Shown here: positions 62,036 through 64,000 of the stretch, piece after piece
How the letters are laid out: every line of letters begins with the position of its first letter
Numbering within the stretch: the first letter of the stretch is position 1
Assembly: GCA_947179485.1 (NCBI GenBank)
Contig: OX359248.1
Location: 52,648,386 to 52,712,385 of the forward strand
Direction of reading: 5' to 3'
Length of the DNA stretch: 64,000 nucleotides
Source of the DNA: Allacma fusca
Lineage: Eukaryota > Arthropoda > Collembola > Symphypleona > Sminthuridae
Translations under genes and position numbers: made by a program
The notes under the pieces: model-generated
What the model was told of the DNA's origin: nothing
The model's input: the letters and a program-made list of their open reading frames with translations, nothing else
Databases searched by the model: none

Positions 62036-63496
62036 TATTTTCTCCATAGGGGTGATAGTTTGGTTTCATAAACTCCCGTTTGCGAGTATAATTTTGTAAG
62101 TATACCAGAATTGTGAAAGGAAATATAAAACAGGGTTTTTCGTACTGTATACATATGAGATTTTACCCTCTTGATTCGTGCCTTTGGAACAGTCCAACTT
62201 TATTTCATATAGAAAGAGTACAGCAGTTCCGAAGCTGAGTTTGGAAATTAAGTGGATTGATTTAACTGGTTTAAGGCAAGCCGTCTCTTTGTATGAGGAG
62301 GTGAAATCCAAACGGGAAAAGTTCTGTAAAATATGATGGGAGAGACTTTTGAAAACCTTATCAATTTCCAAACTACTGAGAATTTCAAGCTCGCGATATT
62401 TTTAAATTCAAAAGTAGTAACTTATTGTATTGCCATTCAATTGCAAAACTTCGGGGGGCAATATTTTGAGGCAATCAAAATTCACCTTTTAAAAAAGTTG
62501 AACTTTTGACTTTCTCCAAAACCCCCTTTTCTATATCTCCCCAGTCTTTTAGTGAGGAAGTTTAATCCGCGGGCTTATTCCAGTCCGTACTACAAAAGCG
62601 TACAGGCTTATTCCGTTTTGCATGTAACACACAGTTGACCTAATTATTGCACCCCTTCCAATGACCTCTGACCTTTAAGATTTTGTCCATGAATTTCCCT
62701 TGTTTTAGAGTCCTGAACCTGAATTTGACTCACCTTTGAAAACCTAAACCTTGACCCTTCGAATGCCTTACACCAAAGCTCAAACATGATCCTTACATAG
62801 ATACACAATTGAACTGCACACATGAAAACACTCCTGAATTTGAAATGGACCAAGCTTGATGACCCATGCTTAATCTGGACATCAACTGGAATATGACTTA
62901 CAAATGTATTTGCCCTTGAACAATATGCCTCCCTTGAAACTTGACAACACTTTTGCGCTTGACCTGTTGCTAAAACAAACTGACTAGAATGAACCTGGGA
63001 TTTTATGAATAAAATCATACTCGATGTAGATACTCACTTATTCGAACTTGACCTTTCCCTCGTATCATTACTTGAACTCTACAGAGCCTCTAATGCCTAT
63101 CAATTTACCAGAAACCTGGATATTCCAACGTTTCCCAGCAAAGCGCTCCCACAAACGATTATTCACATTGAGAGTGGCAGTAATTTCATAATTCCATACA
63201 TTTACTCCTTGAAATTGATGCTAATGAAACTACTATTCCATTCAACATTTCCACAGCGCCTGATTTGCCTCACAATTGCAGAACTTATAGTACATACCCT
63301 TTTAGACACACAAACATTCAGCTCAATCAATAGACCTAAATACGATACGGTAGAATCTCGTTGTAACATCCGCTTTTGTATTAAATGCTAGAATCATTTC
63401 CTCCCAAAGCGCAACAAAATATTTCTTTACATTCCAGTTTATACCCAAGTTTCTCCTCCTCCTCCTCAGAGGTGCGTAAATACTTGAGATTCCCTA

Positions 63497-63677
63497 CAGT
63501 GGCCCCTTAAAAACGTAACTTTCTCTTCACTACCAAAAATACTTTCACCTACGGTCCTTTATAGTGCAATGCAATGTTTTTTCATTAAAATTTGCTTGCA
63601 AATACAACCCCCGAAGTTTACTTTCTGAAGACGCTCTCTTAGAAGTCTCTCAAGTCTCTTATAACGAGAGTTCCCTG
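63497..63677. mobile_element. TA-CAGT MITE copy
   Basis: Left CAGTGGCCCCTTAAAAACG; right inward CAGGGAACTCTCGTTATAAG, TA on both sides. An extra left-type end (CGGTAGAATCTCGTTGTAAC, 63350) and an internal right-type end near 63575 suggest a nested or longer element. Confidence 0.72.
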
Positions 63678-64000
63678 TACACTTCCTGCATCTGAATTGA
63701 AATTGCTATATTTTGTAAACACTTGCCATAAAATGGCTTAGGGTGGGAGGAAATGACGCCATAATTTACTCCCTGCTTATTACGCTTAATGACATGCCAA
63801 AACTCTGCCCGGATTAGACCAGCTATAATCTCGGCCGTTATACTGAGAATAATTAACACTCACAGGAGAACCTCCTTATAACCTTCTCCGACCCATGTTT
63901 CCTTCAAAACTCTCAAAATAAATTGTACCCTAAACGTTCCAAAGCTCAGCTCCACAATAGTCCGTGCAAGAGTCAAAATAGCCGTTACAAGAAGGTTCCA

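Larger units (their letters stand above)
53966..64000. other. upstream of dpr exon A: probable first intron or 5' region
   Basis: Holds the 24-bp satellite, five paired MITEs and the 60.6-61.1 kb degenerate repeat. Exon A needs an upstream exon ending in phase 1 with a signal peptide. I searched this stretch on the minus strand and found no convincing candidate, so it may lie outside the window. Confidence 0.6.

Noticed and set aside
1-64000. CRISPR arrays, operons, bacterial promoters, tRNA and rRNA genes
   Set aside because: The tandem arrays have no spacers, splicing is eukaryotic, and no cloverleaf or rRNA segment was recognised by eye.

Overview
This window is arthropod-like nuclear DNA. 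It is AT-rich, gene-poor and full of short tandem repeats and small non-autonomous transposons. It has long introns with consensus GT/AG splice sites, and no prokaryotic operon structure, tRNA or rRNA was found. The one gene I can establish belongs to the Dpr family (Defective proboscis extension response), cell-surface proteins with two immunoglobulin domains that are characteristic of arthropods. I cannot assign the class or species from sequence alone. All coordinates were counted by hand and could be off by a base or two outside the coding exons.

The dpr gene lies on the minus strand. Four coding exons were rebuilt from the sequence: 53965-53814, 45538-45164, 35248-35125 and 32281-32157. 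They join in one reading frame with intron phases 0, 0 and 1. Together they encode 257 residues: an N-terminal linker, Ig1 (Cys41-Cys101), Ig2 (Cys142-Cys200), the signature GEHPAAMQ and a hydrophobic C-terminus that looks like a GPI-attachment signal. The signal-peptide exon was not found; it lies upstream of 53966 or beyond the window. By family knowledge, the product would be a neuronal surface receptor that pairs with DIP proteins.

Layout. 1-32 kb is sequence downstream of dpr. It holds a decayed GIY-YIG endonuclease fragment of a Penelope-like retroelement (3.5-3.8 kb), a hairpin at 4.4 kb, minisatellites at 10.7-11.7, 14.3-14.85 and 20.2 kb, a cluster of nuclear-receptor-like GGTCA direct repeats at 27.1-28.5 kb, and many MITEs. 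32.2-54 kb is the dpr gene, whose introns of 2.8, 9.9 and 8.3 kb hold MITEs, a 1.3 kb polypurine tract (48.1-49.4 kb) and five copies of a CCGGCTCGAAGGACC-like motif (51.3-53.2 kb). 54-64 kb is probably 5' intron or upstream sequence. It is dominated by a 1.6 kb array of 24-bp repeats and more MITEs.

The strongest non-genic signal is one MITE family. I count about 29 paired copies, mostly 160-200 bp, with ends close to CAGTGNACTCTCGNTATAA and TA at the insertion site, as in Tc1/mariner-pogo elements. These copies explain most of the recurring TTATAACGAGAG...ACTGTA motifs across the window. No transposase gene was seen. I found no convincing novel protein-coding system. The more unusual items are the MITE family with a possible tandem-unit origin of its ends, the oppositely oriented GGTCA clusters downstream of dpr, and the homogenised 24-bp array.
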